Source: Chloroflexota bacterium
GTDB lineage: Bacteria; Chloroflexota; Dormibacteria; Dormibacterales; Dormibacteraceae
DNA length: 64,000 bases
Direction of reading: 5' to 3'
NCBI GenBank assembly: GCA_005889135.1
Contig: VBEK01000143.1
Location: 1 to 64,000, forward strand
Shown here: positions 52,251 to 60,359 of the stretch, piece after piece
Position numbering within the stretch: position 1 is the first letter of the stretch
How the letters are laid out: every line of letters starts with the position of its first letter
Translations under genes and position numbers: made by a program
Notes under the pieces: generated by a model
What the model saw: the letters and a program-made list of their open reading frames with translations, nothing else
What the model was told of the DNA's origin: nothing
Databases searched by the model: none

Positions 52251-52945
52251 GAGGCAACCTCGCGGTCGTCCCCGCCCTTGCGCTGATGGCCATCGTCGCC
52301 TGCTCGGGCAGCCAGCCCGCGGGCGATGCGAACAAGATCCTGCGCGAGAGCGCGAATGCGATGGCCCAACTTCAGACCGTGAGCGCAACCCTCAAGCTGA
52401 CAAAGGGAACGATCTCCATCCAGGGCTTCACGCTCGTGAGCGCGAAGACTGCCGTTCGCATGCCAAATGACAGCGACACGACCTACACCGTCAAGCAGCA
52501 GGACGTGTCGTTCAAACTCCAGATCCTCATCGTCGGCGGCCACGTTTACGAACACATCCCTTTCACGCCGATGCGCGAGATCACCGGCCCCGAGGCGGAG
52601 GCGTTTCCCAACATGGCGAAGCTCTTCGACCCGACCACCGGCTTTCCCGCCGTGATCCCCGCCGGCACCGCCAAGAAGTACGTCGCCAGCGAGCAGCTCG
52701 ACGGCGTGACCGTCGACCACGTGTCGACGCTCTACACGCCAGAGCAGGTGCGCGGCCTTCTCGCCGCGCTCAACTCGAGCGGACCCGTTGCCGCCGACGT
52801 CTGGGTCCGGAGCTCCGACCACCTGATCCCCAAGGCGGTGCTCGCCGGCGCCTTCGGCGACGCGGGCGCTCAAGCCGCGATCGAGGTCGACATCTCCAGC
52901 TTCAACGCCGCGGTGAGCATCGCGTCCCCGTCGCCTTCTCAGTGA
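52247..52945 (+). CDS. LprG/LppX-like lipoprotein
   Basis: 232 residues. Signal peptide with lipobox LMAIVAC (Cys19). The mature part matches the LppX_LprAFG family: ILRESANAMAQLQTVSATLKLTKG and a late TTGFPAVIPAGTAKKY. In mycobacteria LprG carries triacylated lipids and is co-transcribed with the P55 MFS exporter, exactly the arrangement here (GTGA overlap with the next gene). Confidence 0.85.
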   Translation: MRGNLAVVPALALMAIVACSGSQPAGDANKILRESANAMAQLQTVSATLKLTKGTISIQGFTLVSAKTAVRMPNDSDTTYTVKQQDVSFKLQILIVGGHVYEHIPFTPMREITGPEAEAFPNMAKLFDPTTGFPAVIPAGTAKKYVASEQLDGVTVDHVSTLYTPEQVRGLLAALNSSGPVAADVWVRSSDHLIPKAVLAGAFGDAGAQAAIEVDISSFNAAVSIASPSPSQ

Positions 52946-54453
52946 CCTTCCGGCGCGCGCTGGTCGGATTGGCCGGCGCGGGCCTCTTCGTGGCGGCGCT
53001 GGACGCGTACGTCGTCGTGACCCTCCTGCCGGCGATGACCGGCGACGTGGGCGTGACGATCGAGAACTTCGAGCAGGCGACGCCGATCGTCACCGGCTTC
53101 CTCGCCGGCTACGTGGTGGCGATGCCCCTCCTCGGCGCCTACTCGGATGTGCGTGGCCGCATCCCCGTCTACCTGGCGTGCCTCGGAGCCTTCGCTCTCG
53201 GTTCGGTCATCACCGCGACCTCGGGCCTGTGGACCTTTGCCGGGCTGCCGTGGATGGTGGCCGGGCGCTTCGTCCAGGGCATCGGTGGGGGCGGCATGGT
53301 ACCGCTCGCGCTCGCGCTCGCCGCGGATCTCTATCGCGACCGGGCGCGCACGGTCGCGCTGGGCTCGGTCGCGGGGCTGCAGGAGGCGGGCAGCGTGCTC
53401 GGCCCGATCTACGGCGCGACCCTTGCCGCGGCCTCGGCAGGGGCGGGTGGGTGGCGCTTCGTGTTCTGGCTGAACGTCCCGCTTGCCGCTCTCTGCGGCC
53501 TGGGCCTGGTGCTCGCGACCGCCGGCCGCGCGGGCGAGCTCGCTTCAGCTCCCGGCGGGCGGTCGACGGTCGATTGGCCGAGCGCCGCTCTCCTCGGGGC
53601 CGGGCTGGGCGCGCTTGTCCTCGGCCTCTACCCCGACGACCCCGAGCACCGCGCGCTCAACGCGCTCTTCCCGCCGGCGGGACTGGTGGCGATGATCCTG
53701 CTGGGCGCGTACGCGTGGCGCCAGGTGCGGCAGCTAGAGCCTTTGATCCCGCGCGAGCTTTTACGCAGCAGGGCGTTCGCCGGCGTCACCGCGGCCAACG
53801 TCCTGGTCGGCGCAGCGCTGATCGTGACCCTGGTCGACGTCCCCATCCTCGGCCGGCTCGTCTTCGACCTCGAAGCCCTCGACTCCGGTCTGCTGCTGAC
53901 CCAGTTTCTGATCGGCGTGCCCGTCGGTGCGGTGGCGGGCGGATTGCTGGGAGCGCGGGTAGGCAACCGCATCACGGCCGCCGCCGGCGTCGTGCTTTCT
54001 GCGCTGGCCTTTGTCCAGATGTCCACCTGGAGCGCGAATGAGCTGACGATCCACGCCGGCCCGATCCGGCAGGCTGACGTCGCGCTCGCGCTCTGCGGCG
54101 TCGGGTTCGGCCTGGTGATCGCGCCGCTGACCGCCGGCGTGCTCGCGCTGACGCGCGGCGAGAGCCACGGCCTCGCCACCAGCCTTGTCGTCCTGGCGCG
54201 AACGATGGGCATGCTCGTGGGCCTGTCGGCGCTGACGGCGTTCGGCCTCTACCGGTTCCACCAGATCCTCGGCACGCCGGTGCTCACCGACCCCGACCTG
54301 CGTGACCGCGTGAAGCACCTGGAGCAGCTCGTGGCCGCGGCCTTCCTGCAGGAGTACCGGGAGATCTTCCTGATCGCCGCGGCGCTGTGCGCGCTCGCGG
54401 CGGCGGTCATCGCCTGGTCGCTAGCACCAGCACGTACGAGTGGTGGTACCTGA
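52942..54453 (+). CDS. MFS transporter, P55-like
   Basis: 503 residues, 14 helices. Motif D1 FVAALDAYVVVTLLPAM and motif A AYSDVRGRIPVYLA. The LprG partner upstream and the operon order match mycobacterial lprG-P55 (Rv1411c-Rv1410c), which moves triacylglycerides to the envelope. Its last 47 bases overlap the convergent methyltransferase gene. Confidence 0.85.
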   Translation: MTFRRALVGLAGAGLFVAALDAYVVVTLLPAMTGDVGVTIENFEQATPIVTGFLAGYVVAMPLLGAYSDVRGRIPVYLACLGAFALGSVITATSGLWTFAGLPWMVAGRFVQGIGGGGMVPLALALAADLYRDRARTVALGSVAGLQEAGSVLGPIYGATLAAASAGAGGWRFVFWLNVPLAALCGLGLVLATAGRAGELASAPGGRSTVDWPSAALLGAGLGALVLGLYPDDPEHRALNALFPPAGLVAMILLGAYAWRQVRQLEPLIPRELLRSRAFAGVTAANVLVGAALIVTLVDVPILGRLVFDLEALDSGLLLTQFLIGVPVGAVAGGLLGARVGNRITAAAGVVLSALAFVQMSTWSANELTIHAGPIRQADVALALCGVGFGLVIAPLTAGVLALTRGESHGLATSLVVLARTMGMLVGLSALTAFGLYRFHQILGTPVLTDPDLRDRVKHLEQLVAAAFLQEYREIFLIAAALCALAAAVIAWSLAPARTSGGT

Positions 54454-55255
54454 ACGCGTCGTCCGGATCGCCGAGGCTGGCCATCGCCGCCTCGACCTCG
54501 GCCTCCAGCTCGTCCCGATAGCGCGGGCCTAGGGCCCGGATGAGCGTGTAGGGCCGCGGTCCGGCGCCGGCCATCAGCTCCGTCCACTCGCGCGCGTCGC
54601 GCGCGCGCCCGCCCGTCACCATGTCGGTCAACCTCTCGACCTCGAATCCCGCCCCGGCCAGGATCTTCGGCAGCACGTCCGGCTCGCCGAACCTCGAGCG
54701 CTCCGAGCTGTAGCGGGGAAGGCTCAGGTAGTGGCGGCGAGCGAGCGGCGTGAGGCCCTGGAAGAAGAGCTCCTGGGCCCGGGTGTTGAGGCTGCGGCGC
54801 TGACACGAGGCCGCCAGCCGGCCGCCCGGCCGCAAGACTCGATGCGCCTCAGCCAGGGCCTCGCTGGGGTCGGCGAAATACGTCAGCGCCTCGCCCATCG
54901 TGACCAGGTCGAACGTCCCCGGCCGGAAGACGAGGTGCTCCGCCGCCATGCCCACGAACTGCACGTTCTTCTGCTTCTTCGCCCGGGCGATCGAGAGCAT
55001 GTTCTCCGACAGGTCGATGCCGAGGACCATGCCTGGACTGACCTTCGGCGCGACCAGGTGCGCGACCAGTCCGGTGCCCGTGCCCACGTCCAGCACGTGC
55101 TCGTTCTTGACCGGCGCGGCCAAGTCGGCAAGGCGCGTCGCGACCCTCGCGTGCTGCCCGCCCGCCCAGGCGTCGTAGAGCGGAGCGATGCGGTCGAAGA
55201 AGTCGACCACATGGTCGACCATCCCGTCGGACGAATCAGGATCCATGAGAGCCAC
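54407..55255 (-). CDS. class I SAM-dependent methyltransferase (UbiE/MenG-like)
   Basis: 282 residues. HVVDFFDRIAPLYDAWAGGQHARV, then motif I HVLDVGTGTGLVAHLVAPKV and LSENMLSIARAKKQKN; motif III DPSEALAEAHRVLRPGGRLAAS. UbiE-like, but no quinone genes are adjacent. ATG 55255; ATG 55243 is an alternative start. Confidence 0.85.
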   Translation of the reverse strand: MALMDPDSSDGMVDHVVDFFDRIAPLYDAWAGGQHARVATRLADLAAPVKNEHVLDVGTGTGLVAHLVAPKVSPGMVLGIDLSENMLSIARAKKQKNVQFVGMAAEHLVFRPGTFDLVTMGEALTYFADPSEALAEAHRVLRPGGRLAASCQRRSLNTRAQELFFQGLTPLARRHYLSLPRYSSERSRFGEPDVLPKILAGAGFEVERLTDMVTGGRARDAREWTELMAGAGPRPYTLIRALGPRYRDELEAEVEAAMASLGDPDDAFRYHHSYVLVLATRR

Positions 55256-55354
55256 GGCCGGTGTTCAACCTTGGGGGACGATTTGGGGCACGGCTGCTAC
55301 GATGCTAGCTCCCTGAAAACCACTCGCACCCTCATTACGTAGTGGAGGACCTTA

Positions 55355-55732
55355 ATGGCTCAAGCTGAAAAGACCGCCGCTCCGGCCTCGACCACCCAGA
55401 ACGGCGGCGCCAACGTCGTCAGTCTCGGCCCGCGCGACATCCTGCAGGGCCGGCTCGAGATCCAGGGCGACCTGCGGATCGCCGGTAACGTCGAGGGCGA
55501 CCTCAAAGCCAGCGGCGACGTGACCATCGACTCCGGCGCCACCATCCAGGCGGCCGTCGAGGGCGCCAACATCGCCGTCCGCGGCCAGGTCACCGGCAAC
55601 GTCACCGCCCGCAAGCGGCTGACCCTCGGGGGCTCCGGCCGCCTCAACGGTGACGTCAAGGTGGGGCGCCTGACCGTCGAGGACGGCGCCACCCTGAACG
55701 GCAACGTCACGATGCAGTCGGAGCGGGGCTAG
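55355..55732 (+). CDS. bactofilin (polymer-forming protein)
   Basis: 125 residues. A right-handed beta-helix of about six turns from residue 28 to 118 with ILQGRLEIQGDLRIAGNVEG and TVEDGATLNGNVTM. Bactofilins build filaments that set cell shape or position enzymes. A disordered N-terminus of about 25 residues. Preceded by GTGGAGGACCT. Stop codon overlaps that of the convergent gene. Confidence 0.9.
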   Translation: MAQAEKTAAPASTTQNGGANVVSLGPRDILQGRLEIQGDLRIAGNVEGDLKASGDVTIDSGATIQAAVEGANIAVRGQVTGNVTARKRLTLGGSGRLNGDVKVGRLTVEDGATLNGNVTMQSERG

Positions 55733-56121
55733 CTCAGACCAACCTCCGCCCGCCGGATCGCCGGGAGGACGACCGTCTCGAGGTAGGCCCGCGCGGCGTC
55801 CATTCCCGAGTGGATGACGCGCCACTGGATGGCTACCGCCCACGCCTCGTCGCGGTTCAACTCGGCCAGGCGCTCGCGCCAGAAGGCAGGGCTCAGGTTG
55901 AGAGCGGGCAGCGGGCCGCGAGACGCCTGGCTTGTCGCGGAAGGGAGGTCAGCCAGGGACGTGTCCTCAGGGGCCGCCTCGGGCGTGGCGATGCCGGGGA
56001 GCGCGACCGCCTGCCGCGCCGCCGTGCCGACGGCGTTCCAAGCCAGCACGAGCAGCGCGCCGACCACGACGAACTCGGCGACGATCATCCAGGTAAGCGG
56101 AGAGCGAATGAGTTTGCGCAT
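55729..56121 (-). CDS. small single-pass membrane protein under promoter copy 3
   Basis: 130 residues. A basic N-terminus (MRKLIRSPL), a TM helix at about 8-30 (LTWMIVAEFVVVGALLVLAW), then a Pro/Ala-rich linker and a helical outside domain (LSPAFWRERLAELNRDEAWAVAI). No family recognised. It has promoter copy 3 directly upstream, with TAGCCT only 6 bases from the ATG, so it is leaderless. Sharing this promoter with ssb and the VirB-like genes suggests a role in the same process. Confidence 0.75.
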   Translation of the reverse strand: MRKLIRSPLTWMIVAEFVVVGALLVLAWNAVGTAARQAVALPGIATPEAAPEDTSLADLPSATSQASRGPLPALNLSPAFWRERLAELNRDEAWAVAIQWRVIHSGMDAARAYLETVVLPAIRRAEVGLS

Positions 56122-56127
56122 GAGCCG

Positions 56128-56170
56128 AGGCTAGGCGCGGACTGGCGCGAAAGGAACCCAGCCTGTTAAG
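56128..56170 (-). promoter_or_regulatory. regulon promoter, copy 3
   Basis: Minus strand: CTTAACAGGCTGGGTTCC, 22 bases from the T of GGGT to TAGCCT. The stop TAA of the aminotransferase gene lies inside the box, as with the other two copies. Confidence 0.8.
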
Positions 56171-57293
56171 CCGGTTTGATGCGGCGCAGCGCCTCCAGCC
56201 CTCGCTCGATGGTCTCGATCTTCTTTGGGAAGCTGAAGCGAATGTGCCCCCGACCGAGCTCGGGGTCGTGGTAGAAGCTCGAGGCCGGCACCGTCGCCAC
56301 CGCCACCTCCTCGATCAGGCGGCGGGCGAACGCGACGTCGTCCTCCGCGCCGAAGGCGGAGATGCCCGCCATCACGTAGTAGGCGCCGTCGGGCGCGGCC
56401 ACTTCGAAGCCGCACTCGCTCAGCCCGGAGACGATCGCGTCGCGCCGCTCCTGGTAGTCGCCGAGCAGCTCCACATAAAAGGACGGGGGAAGCTCGAGCG
56501 CCTGCGCGATCGCCACCTGCAGCGGATGCGCGGCGCCCACGGTGAGGAAGTCGTGGACCTTGCGAATGCCGGTGGTCAGCGACGGCGGGGCGATGAGCCA
56601 GCCGATGCGCCAGCCCGTCACGGAGTAGGTCTTGCTCGCGCCGCTGATGGTGATCGTGCGCTCGGCCATGCCCGGCAGCGTCGCCATGTTGATGTGGTTG
56701 CCCCGGTACACGAGGTGCTCGTAGATCTCGTCGGTGATCGCGATCGCGTCGTGCTCGACGCACAGCGAGGCGATGAGCGCGAGCTCCTCGCGGGAGTACA
56801 CCTTGCCGCTCGGGTTGTGCGGCGTGTTGACGATGATTGCGCGCGTCCGTGGCGTGAAGGCGGCGCGCAGCTGGTCGGGGTCGAACGACCAGTCAGGCGG
56901 CCGCAGCGTCACGTAGCGGGGCACGGCGCCGCTGATCACGCAGTCGGGGCCATAGTTCTCGTAGAACGGCTCGAAGACGATCACCTCGTCGCCGGGGTCG
57001 ACCGCCGCGAGCATGGCCGCGATCATCGCCTCCGTGGCGCCGCACGAGACGGTGACCTGGGCATCCGCGTCGACCGTCCGTCCCCAAGCCTCTGTGTATT
57101 TGCGCGCGACCGCCTGCCGGAGCGAGGGCGCGCCCCACGTCGTCGCGTACTGGTTGAAGCCTCCACGCAGCGCCTTCGCCGCCGCGTCGAGGATGCGCGG
57201 GTCGGGATCGAAGTCGGGGAATCCCTGGGCGAAGTTGACCGCCTTGTCCGGCCCGTGGAGCGCCAGATTGAGGCGCGTCATCTCCCGGATCAC
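56166..57293 (-). CDS. class I/II aminotransferase
   Basis: 375 residues as drawn. PLP Lys in SGASKTYSVTGWRIGW, NTPHNPSGKVY (Asn/Pro motif) and an Arg in GHIRFSFPKK. Kynurenine/methionine aminotransferase-like. The homologous N-terminus KAQSFTESVIREMTRL extends nine codons upstream of the GTG drawn here, to CTG 57320, so the true start is probably there or further up. Substrate not evident. Confidence 0.87.
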   Translation of the reverse strand: MIREMTRLNLALHGPDKAVNFAQGFPDFDPDPRILDAAAKALRGGFNQYATTWGAPSLRQAVARKYTEAWGRTVDADAQVTVSCGATEAMIAAMLAAVDPGDEVIVFEPFYENYGPDCVISGAVPRYVTLRPPDWSFDPDQLRAAFTPRTRAIIVNTPHNPSGKVYSREELALIASLCVEHDAIAITDEIYEHLVYRGNHINMATLPGMAERTITISGASKTYSVTGWRIGWLIAPPSLTTGIRKVHDFLTVGAAHPLQVAIAQALELPPSFYVELLGDYQERRDAIVSGLSECGFEVAAPDGAYYVMAGISAFGAEDDVAFARRLIEEVAVATVPASSFYHDPELGRGHIRFSFPKKIETIERGLEALRRIKPA

Positions 57294-57342
57294 GGACTCG
57301 GTGAAGCTCTGGGCTTTCAGCGACTGGCGGATCGCCGCGCCC

Positions 57343-57810
57343 TCAATGTCCGGGATCAGCCCTCTCCAGGCGAAGGTCGGTGCTCGAGCAGGAGAAGCAC
57401 TTGGGCGGCCGCTCGAGGCTTCTCTCCCACCAGCCGCAGACGTTGCAGGTCCAGCGCGTCTTGGCGAAGAAGTCGAGGACGTCGGACCGGCTCAAGAGGC
57501 CGACCATCTTGCCCCCGCGGATCACGGGGACGCGGCGTATGCGCTCACCGATCAGCAGCCGCGCCGCCTCGTCGATCCCGGTTTCCTCGGTGACGGAGAT
57601 GACTCGCGGGCTCATGATGTCGCGCGCCGTCTTGCCCTTCTTCGAGAAGACGTCCGTCTCGGAGACGATGCCGACGACGTGGCCCTCGTTGGCGATCACG
57701 GGCGCGCCGGTGATGCGCTTGGACGTCAGCGTCGTGGCGATCTCGTCGACCGGCGTGTCTTCGCGAAACGTGATCACGTTCCGCGTCATCACTTCCTTGA
57801 CCGGGATCAC
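57343..57810 (-). CDS. two-CBS-domain protein with zinc ribbon
   Basis: 155 residues. Two CBS motifs (VMTRNVITFREDTPVDEIATTL; IMSPRVISVTEETGIDEAARLL) fill residues 5-120. A C-terminal zinc ribbon has CNVCGWW and CFSCSS. CBS pairs bind adenylates or SAM; the ribbon may bind a partner. GTG directly after the TAG of the dehydratase gene. Confidence 0.85.
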   Translation of the reverse strand: MIPVKEVMTRNVITFREDTPVDEIATTLTSKRITGAPVIANEGHVVGIVSETDVFSKKGKTARDIMSPRVISVTEETGIDEAARLLIGERIRRVPVIRGGKMVGLLSRSDVLDFFAKTRWTCNVCGWWERSLERPPKCFSCSSTDLRLERADPGH

Positions 57811-58770
57811 CTATTTCAGGAGTGTAGCCACCGTCTGGAGGTTGGCGTTGCCGCCGCTGAGGATGAGGCCCGTCCTGCGACCCTCCGTCAGCTTGCCGGC
57901 CACATGGGCGGCGAGCGGCAGTGCACCCGTCGGCTCCAGGGCCAGGTGCAGGCGGGACCACGCCACCTTGACCGCGGCGGCGATCTCCTCCTCGGTGACC
58001 GTCACGACCTCGTCGACGAGGCCATGCTCGAACATCACCTCGAAGTTGCGCTTCCCGATCGCGGTCGTCCGCACACCGTCGGCGAGCGTCGAAGGCGACG
58101 CGCCGAGCGTCTGGATGCTGCCCGACCGCCACGACCGGTAGCCGTCGTCCGCGGCCGCCGGCTCGACCCCGACGACCTTGAGCGACGGTCGGTGACGCTT
58201 GGCCGCGATCGCCGTGCCCGACAGTAGGCCTCCCCCGCCCAGCGGCGCCGCCACGACCTCGAGGTCCGGCCCGTCCTCCAGGAGCTCGCGCGCGACCGTG
58301 CCCTGACCGTGGATCACGTCCCAGTCGTCGAAGGGGTGGACGAGCACGTACCCGCGCTCAGCCATCACCTCCCGCAGCCTCTGCTCGCGGTTGGCGAAGG
58401 TGATCCCTTCCTGGATCACCTCGGCGCCGAGCGCGCGCGTCGCGGCGACCTTGGCCGGGTTGGCGTCCTCTGGGATCAGGATCAGCGCCGGCACACCGAC
58501 CGACGAAGCGGCCAGCGCGACCGCCTGGGCGTGGTTGCCCGAGCTGACGGCGATCACGCCCGGCGGGCGCGCGCCGCGCGCGACCAGGGACAGGATCGCG
58601 TTGAAGGCGCCGCGCGGCTTGAACGAGCCGGTCACTTGAAAGCATTCAGGCTTGAGGCGCAGGGCCGGATCGAGGTCGGTCGTCATCGCAGGCGTGCGGC
58701 GGACATGGCCCTTGATCCGGGCTGCCGCCCGGCCGACCTGCTCGGCGTGCTCCTCCAGGAAGTTGGTCAA
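57811..58770 (-). CDS. threonine/serine dehydratase-like PLP enzyme
   Basis: 319 residues. PLP Lys in FQVTGSFKPRGAFNAI, phosphate loop PLGGGGLLSG and ISSGNHAQ-type VSSGNHAQAVAL. Deaminates threonine or serine, or acts as a racemase. No regulatory ACT domain, so of the catabolic or racemase type. TTG in a TTGA overlap with the EamA gene. Confidence 0.88.
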   Translation of the reverse strand: MTNFLEEHAEQVGRAAARIKGHVRRTPAMTTDLDPALRLKPECFQVTGSFKPRGAFNAILSLVARGARPPGVIAVSSGNHAQAVALAASSVGVPALILIPEDANPAKVAATRALGAEVIQEGITFANREQRLREVMAERGYVLVHPFDDWDVIHGQGTVARELLEDGPDLEVVAAPLGGGGLLSGTAIAAKRHRPSLKVVGVEPAAADDGYRSWRSGSIQTLGASPSTLADGVRTTAIGKRNFEVMFEHGLVDEVVTVTEEEIAAAVKVAWSRLHLALEPTGALPLAAHVAGKLTEGRRTGLILSGGNANLQTVATLLK

Positions 58771-59696
58771 GCCGCGGCCGAGTCGGCTTCGGCCGCGGCC
58801 TGCCGGCGCGGCATCCGACGCAGGTTGACCAGGACTATGCCCGCGAGGATGACCAGCATGCCGGCGATGATCGTGCCGCTCACGGTCTCGTGCAGGAGCA
58901 GCGCGCCCCAGAACACCGCGGTCACCGGCACGACGTATGTGACGCCGGCCGCGCGAACCGCGCCGAGTGTGTTCATCACGTAGTAGTAGAGGAGATAGGC
59001 GACCCCGGTCCCGACGGCGCCAAGCGCGATTACGGCCACCAGAGAGAGAGGCTGGAAGTGGATGTGCGGAAGCGACGGGCCGGCGATCGGAATCGCGAAG
59101 ACAACGCCGGCCGCCAGCTGGCCAATGCTGATCTCGACGACGCTGACGTTGCGCATCTTTCGCCGCTGGTACATCGCGTTCACCGAATAGGACAACGAGG
59201 CGAGGAGCACCGCGAGCGCCCCGAGGACGTCCCCCGAGATGCCGTGCGCGGCGAGGCTCGGATACACGAGGACCACGACGCCTGCGAATCCGACGATCAC
59301 CCCGAGGTAGTTGACCAGGCTCGGGCGCTCGCTCGGCATGACCCAGAAGATGAGGATCGCCGTCCACAGCGTGGTCGTGGAGTTCAGGATGCTTGCCAGG
59401 CCGCTCGAGATTCGCTCCTCGCCCCACCCGATGGAGATCCACGGAATGACCGCGTTGGTGACGGCCATGATCGCGAAGCCGATCACCCGCCCGCGCCATC
59501 CCGGCCCGAACAGCGGCTTGCCGAGGGCGAGCACGATCAGGGCGAGGGCGACCAACCCTGAGATCGAACGAAAGAGCAGGAGTGCGGTCGGGCTCATGTC
59601 CTGGACCGTCACCTTGATGGCCAGGAAGGACCCGCCCCAGATCAACGACAACGCGACGAATGCCGCGTATGGCAGCAGCGGCCGCCTACTAGACAC
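58767..59696 (-). CDS. EamA-family (DMT) transporter
   Basis: 309 residues, ten helices in two EamA repeats. GGSFLAIKVTVQDMSPTALLLFRS begins the first; ALAVLLASLSYSVNAMYQRR the second. Probable metabolite exporter, perhaps of amino acids given its dehydratase and aminotransferase neighbours. GTG start, overlapping dtd by 8 bases. Confidence 0.87.
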   Translation of the reverse strand: MSSRRPLLPYAAFVALSLIWGGSFLAIKVTVQDMSPTALLLFRSISGLVALALIVLALGKPLFGPGWRGRVIGFAIMAVTNAVIPWISIGWGEERISSGLASILNSTTTLWTAILIFWVMPSERPSLVNYLGVIVGFAGVVVLVYPSLAAHGISGDVLGALAVLLASLSYSVNAMYQRRKMRNVSVVEISIGQLAAGVVFAIPIAGPSLPHIHFQPLSLVAVIALGAVGTGVAYLLYYYVMNTLGAVRAAGVTYVVPVTAVFWGALLLHETVSGTIIAGMLVILAGIVLVNLRRMPRRQAAAEADSAAA

Positions 59697-60144
59697 GTGT
59701 CACCCACTCGTCGGTCGACAGCACGAGCGTGACCGGGCCGTCGTTCTCGATGGACACACGCATGACGGCTCCAAAGCTCCCGGTCTTCGTCTCTATTCCG
59801 CGCTCCCGAAACCGCTTCACGAACAGCTCGTAGAGCTGCTCGGCGCGCCCGGGATCGCCGGCCTTGAGCAAGCTTGGCCTGCGCCCCTTGCTCATGTCCG
59901 CGAACAGGGTGAACTGGGACACGATCAGGGCCGCGCCCTTGACGTCGGGCAGGCTCAGGTTCATGCGCCCGGCCTCGTCGGCGAAGACGCGCAGGTCGAT
60001 GATCTTGTCCGCGAGCCTCTGCACCGTGCCTTCGTCGTCATCGCCACCTGCTCCCACCAACAACACAAAGCCGGGGCCGATGGTTGCAGCCTCGCCGTCC
60101 CAGCTGACCGAGCCTGAAGCGACGCGCTGGGCGACTACCCTCAA
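59689..60144 (-). CDS. dtd: D-aminoacyl-tRNA deacylase
   Basis: 151 residues. MRVVAQRVASGSVSWDG is the family N-terminus, giving TTG 60144, with AAGGAG 7 bases upstream. SQFTLFAD (Ser/Gln/Thr motif) and ENDGPVTLVL (the Gly-Pro cross-subunit motif, here GP) are intact. It removes D-amino acids and glycine mischarged on tRNAs. Confidence 0.93.
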   Translation of the reverse strand: MRVVAQRVASGSVSWDGEAATIGPGFVLLVGAGGDDDEGTVQRLADKIIDLRVFADEAGRMNLSLPDVKGAALIVSQFTLFADMSKGRRPSLLKAGDPGRAEQLYELFVKRFRERGIETKTGSFGAVMRVSIENDGPVTLVLSTDEWVTRV

Positions 60145-60179
60145 CTCACCGCTCCTTCGCTGCTGCCGACGTCGCATTG

Positions 60180-60334
60180 GCGGCCGGATTCACTCCGGCC
60201 GCGACTTTGTTATCCGCGTCTCCCAGTCGTCGTACGTGGAATCTCATTCAAAAGAGCCAAACCTTATACCGGAGGGTGAGCAGCGCCTGCGGCGGAGCCG
60301 CCGTCCTTCCAGGGCTCCCGCGCGTCAGCGCGGG
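60180..60334. other. hairpin cluster between dtd and accA
   Basis: A gap of about 215 bases with no gene. GCGGCCGG/ATTCACT/CCGGCCGC (60180-60202), GGCGG/AG/CCGCC (60291-60302) and CCCGCGC/GTCA/GCGCGGG (60317-60334). The last two lie just downstream of accA on the minus strand and could be its terminator; the first lies just before dtd. No strong U-run follows any of them. Confidence 0.55.
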
Positions 60335-60359
60335 AACACCTCTGGGTTCCCGCTCATAC

